A stretch of DNA of 64,000 nucleotides, from NCBI RefSeq assembly GCF_000245735.1, contig NZ_AHTH01000005.1, forward strand, positions 124,001 to 188,000, written 5' to 3'. The position numbers were made by a program, and so were the translations under genes. Under the pieces are notes generated by a model. That model saw only the letters and a program-made list of their open reading frames with translations. It was not told where the DNA came from and made no database searches. Of the stretch, positions 62,515 through 64,000 are shown piece by piece; position 1 is the first letter of the stretch; the number at the start of each line of letters is the position of its first letter. This DNA is from Alishewanella jeotgali KCTC 22429. GTDB lineage: Bacteria > Pseudomonadota > Gammaproteobacteria > Enterobacterales > Alteromonadaceae.

Positions 62515-62563
62515 ACCACTCACAACTCAACATTCAACACTCACAACTAAAAACTCAAAACTC
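62515..62563. repeat. Heptamer tandem repeat 3' of galU
   Basis: About seven degenerate 7-bp units (AACTCAA, CATTCAA, CACTCAC, AACTAAA) that run into the galU stop codon. The same unit family appears upstream of galU. Confidence 0.75.
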
Positions 62564-63467
62564 AAGATTCCCCCAAGTGCCCCCGCAACCAAGTCTTAAA
62601 TGCCGGCCCCAGGTTTTTATCGCGCAAACCAAACTCAACAAAGGCTTGCATATAGCCCAGTTTATTGCCGCAATCATGGCTGCGGCCAATAATATGGTAA
62701 GCATTAACCGGCTGCTCTTTCATTAAAATAGCAATAGCATCGGTTAGCTGAATTTCGTCACCAGCACCCAGCGGGGTATATTCCAAAGCTTCCCAGATAT
62801 CCGGGGTAAATACATAGCGACCCACCACTGATAAGTTTGACGGCGCCTCTTCCTGGCGAGGTTTTTCAACAATGGCCGTCATATTTACCGAATCACCAAC
62901 TGTTAATTCATGCCCCTGCACATCGGCTACCCCATAGCTGGACACACTTTCCATTGGCACTGGCTCTACCATTACCTGGCTAACACCGGTTTCAGCAAAC
63001 AACCTGGCCATATGTGCCAGGTTATCCCGCGTTAAATCACTGTCGTAACCATCAATCAAAACATCGGGTAGTACCACAGCAAAGGGTACATCGCCAACCA
63101 GAGGGCGGGCACACAAAACGGCATGGCCCAAGCCCTTTGCCTGGCCCTGGCGCACATGCATAATAGTTACATCTTTAGGGCAAATATTTTGCACCTCATC
63201 CAGCAACTGACGCTTAACCCGCTTTTCCAGCATCGACTCCAGCTCGAAGCTTTTGTCAAAGTGGTTTTCAATGCTGTTCTTGGACGAGTGCGTCACCAAC
63301 ACTATTTCTTTAATGCCAGCAGCAATACATTCTTGTACCACATACTGAATAAGCGGCTTATCCACTACCGGCAGCATTTCCTTCGGAATAGCTTTAGTAG
63401 CAGGCAACATCCGGGTTCCCAAACCCGCTACCGGGATCACCGCTTTACGAACAGCACTCTTTTGCAT
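62562..63467 (-). CDS. galU: UTP-glucose-1-phosphate uridylyltransferase
   Basis: A 301-residue GalU that makes UDP-glucose. Nucleotide-binding [20 protein letters not shown] with [39 protein letters not shown] (metal-site Asp), and [13 protein letters not shown]. It is complete and starts at 63467. Together with the adjacent ugd it supplies UDP-glucose and UDP-glucuronate. Confidence 0.95.
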   Translation of the reverse strand: MQKSAVRKAVIPVAGLGTRMLPATKAIPKEMLPVVDKPLIQYVVQECIAAGIKEIVLVTHSSKNSIENHFDKSFELESMLEKRVKRQLLDEVQNICPKDVTIMHVRQGQAKGLGHAVLCARPLVGDVPFAVVLPDVLIDGYDSDLTRDNLAHMARLFAETGVSQVMVEPVPMESVSSYGVADVQGHELTVGDSVNMTAIVEKPRQEEAPSNLSVVGRYVFTPDIWEALEYTPLGAGDEIQLTDAIAILMKEQPVNAYHIIGRSHDCGNKLGYMQAFVEFGLRDKNLGPAFKTWLRGHLGES

Positions 63468-63510
63468 AATGATTCCAATTCTTTAATTCTGTAACAAACC
63501 AAGCACTAAA

Positions 63511-63597
63511 CACTCAAAACTCAAAACTCAAAACTCAAAACTCACAACTCAACATTCAACATTCAACATTCAACATTCAACATTCAACATTCAAAAC
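63511..63597. repeat. Heptamer tandem repeat between ugd and galU
   Basis: About twelve 7-bp units in two blocks: AACTCAA (about five, one AACTCAC) then CATTCAA (six). It fills most of the 134-bp gap that should hold the galU promoter or leader. Confidence 0.9.
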
Positions 63598-63601
63598 TAC
63601 C

Positions 63602-64000
63602 CTAATCATTCCCAAACAAATCACGGGTATAAACCTTAGCTTCCACATCAGCCAGCGCAGGGTTACGGCGATTGGCCACAATAACATCGGCCAGTTGTTT
63701 AAACTCGGCCAAGTCGTTGATCACCCGGCTGTTAAAAAACTCCGACTGCTTTAACTCCGGCTCATACACTATCACTTCCACACCTTTGGCTTTAATACGC
63801 TTCATAATGCCCTGAATTGCCGAAGCCCGAAAGTTATCCGATCCAGCTTTCATCACCAGGCGAAAAATGCCAACGATTTTCGGTTGACGCTTAAGGATAG
63901 ACTCGGCAACAAAATCCTTACGGGTTCGGTTGGCTTCTACGATCGCCTGGATAATGTTATTCGGAACATTACGATAGTTCGCCAATAACTGCTTAGTATC
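63602..64000 (-). CDS. ugd: UDP-glucose 6-dehydrogenase, C-terminal part (5' end outside window)
   Basis: The minus-strand frame stays open to the window edge (residues DTKQLLANY before the first Met), so only the last 130 or so residues are seen. They match the C-terminal NAD/UDP-binding domain of Ugd: [38 protein letters not shown] and [11 protein letters not shown]. The enzyme oxidises UDP-glucose to UDP-glucuronate. It is upstream of galU on the same strand. Confidence 0.92.
   Translation of the reverse strand, partial: DTKQLLANYRNVPNNIIQAIVEANRTRKDFVAESILKRQPKIVGIFRLVMKAGSDNFRASAIQGIMKRIKAKGVEVIVYEPELKQSEFFNSRVINDLAEFKQLADVIVANRRNPALADVEAKVYTRDLFGND

Overview
The window looks like a chromosomal segment of an aquatic gammaproteobacterium, most likely near Rheinheimera, Alishewanella or Arsukibacterium (inference from the mix of YtfL-type CNNM protein, PrpE, Yjb/Gfc exopolysaccharide operon, WbpP/TviB enzymes and chemotaxis and c-di-GMP proteins, at moderate GC). 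No rRNA, tRNA or CRISPR array was recognised.

Layout. 1-4.1 kb: accessory start, with the bulk of a type I restriction HsdR gene running off the left edge, a broken tyrosine-recombinase gene and an XRE regulator with paired operators. 4.4-15.2 kb: ordinary chromosome (extradiol dioxygenase with divergent LysR, cold-shock protein, S9 peptidase, PAS protein, chemoreceptor, divergent NRAMP transporter, BASS transporter, small secreted protein). 15.35-16.77 kb: an IS110-family (IS1111-type) element. 16.8-17.54 kb: a GDT1/UPF0016 manganese exporter under a yybP-ykoY riboswitch. 17.6-25.0 kb: an adaptor plus two RND permeases. 25.3-30.9 kb: FadL, DUF4136 lipoprotein, RluF-like synthase, MFS transporter, Old Yellow Enzyme. 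32.6-47.3 kb: MFS, DUF5610, YtfL/PaeA, TPR-GGDEF, an eight-gene Mrp/Mbh-like antiporter operon and a GAF-GGDEF-EAL protein. 47.5-49.3 kb: PrpE. 50.9-64 kb: a leftward polysaccharide block (ugd, galU, capD/wbpM-like, yjbEFGH, tviB, wbpP) interrupted by mobile DNA.

The main signal is a layered mobile system between 30.9 and 56.3 kb. A RAYT (REP-associated tyrosine transposase) at 50.9-51.75 kb is accompanied by nine copies of a near-perfect 51-bp palindrome (24-bp arms starting GGGGTCAGGTCTTGC) placed between genes. Three apparently identical 1,491-bp IS1111-type elements sit in these palindromes, all at exactly the same place in the arm (CCTGA / TGACCCC, with a shared TGA core). Their long 3' noncoding end can form a stem-loop holding two short segments that match the two halves of the palindrome target, as expected for the target-binding loop of a bridge RNA. 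An unrelated second IS1111-type element at 15.35 kb has the same architecture, with a 12-nt match between its 3' noncoding end and its own left insertion junction. Both elements also have a leader hairpin that would bury the transposase ribosome-binding site.

In the right part, UDP-glucose (GalU, Ugd), UDP-GlcNAc 4,6-dehydration (CapD/WbpM type) and UDP-GlcNAc to UDP-GalNAcA conversion (TviB, WbpP) would supply sugar nucleotides for a surface polysaccharide whose export or anchoring involves YjbEFGH.
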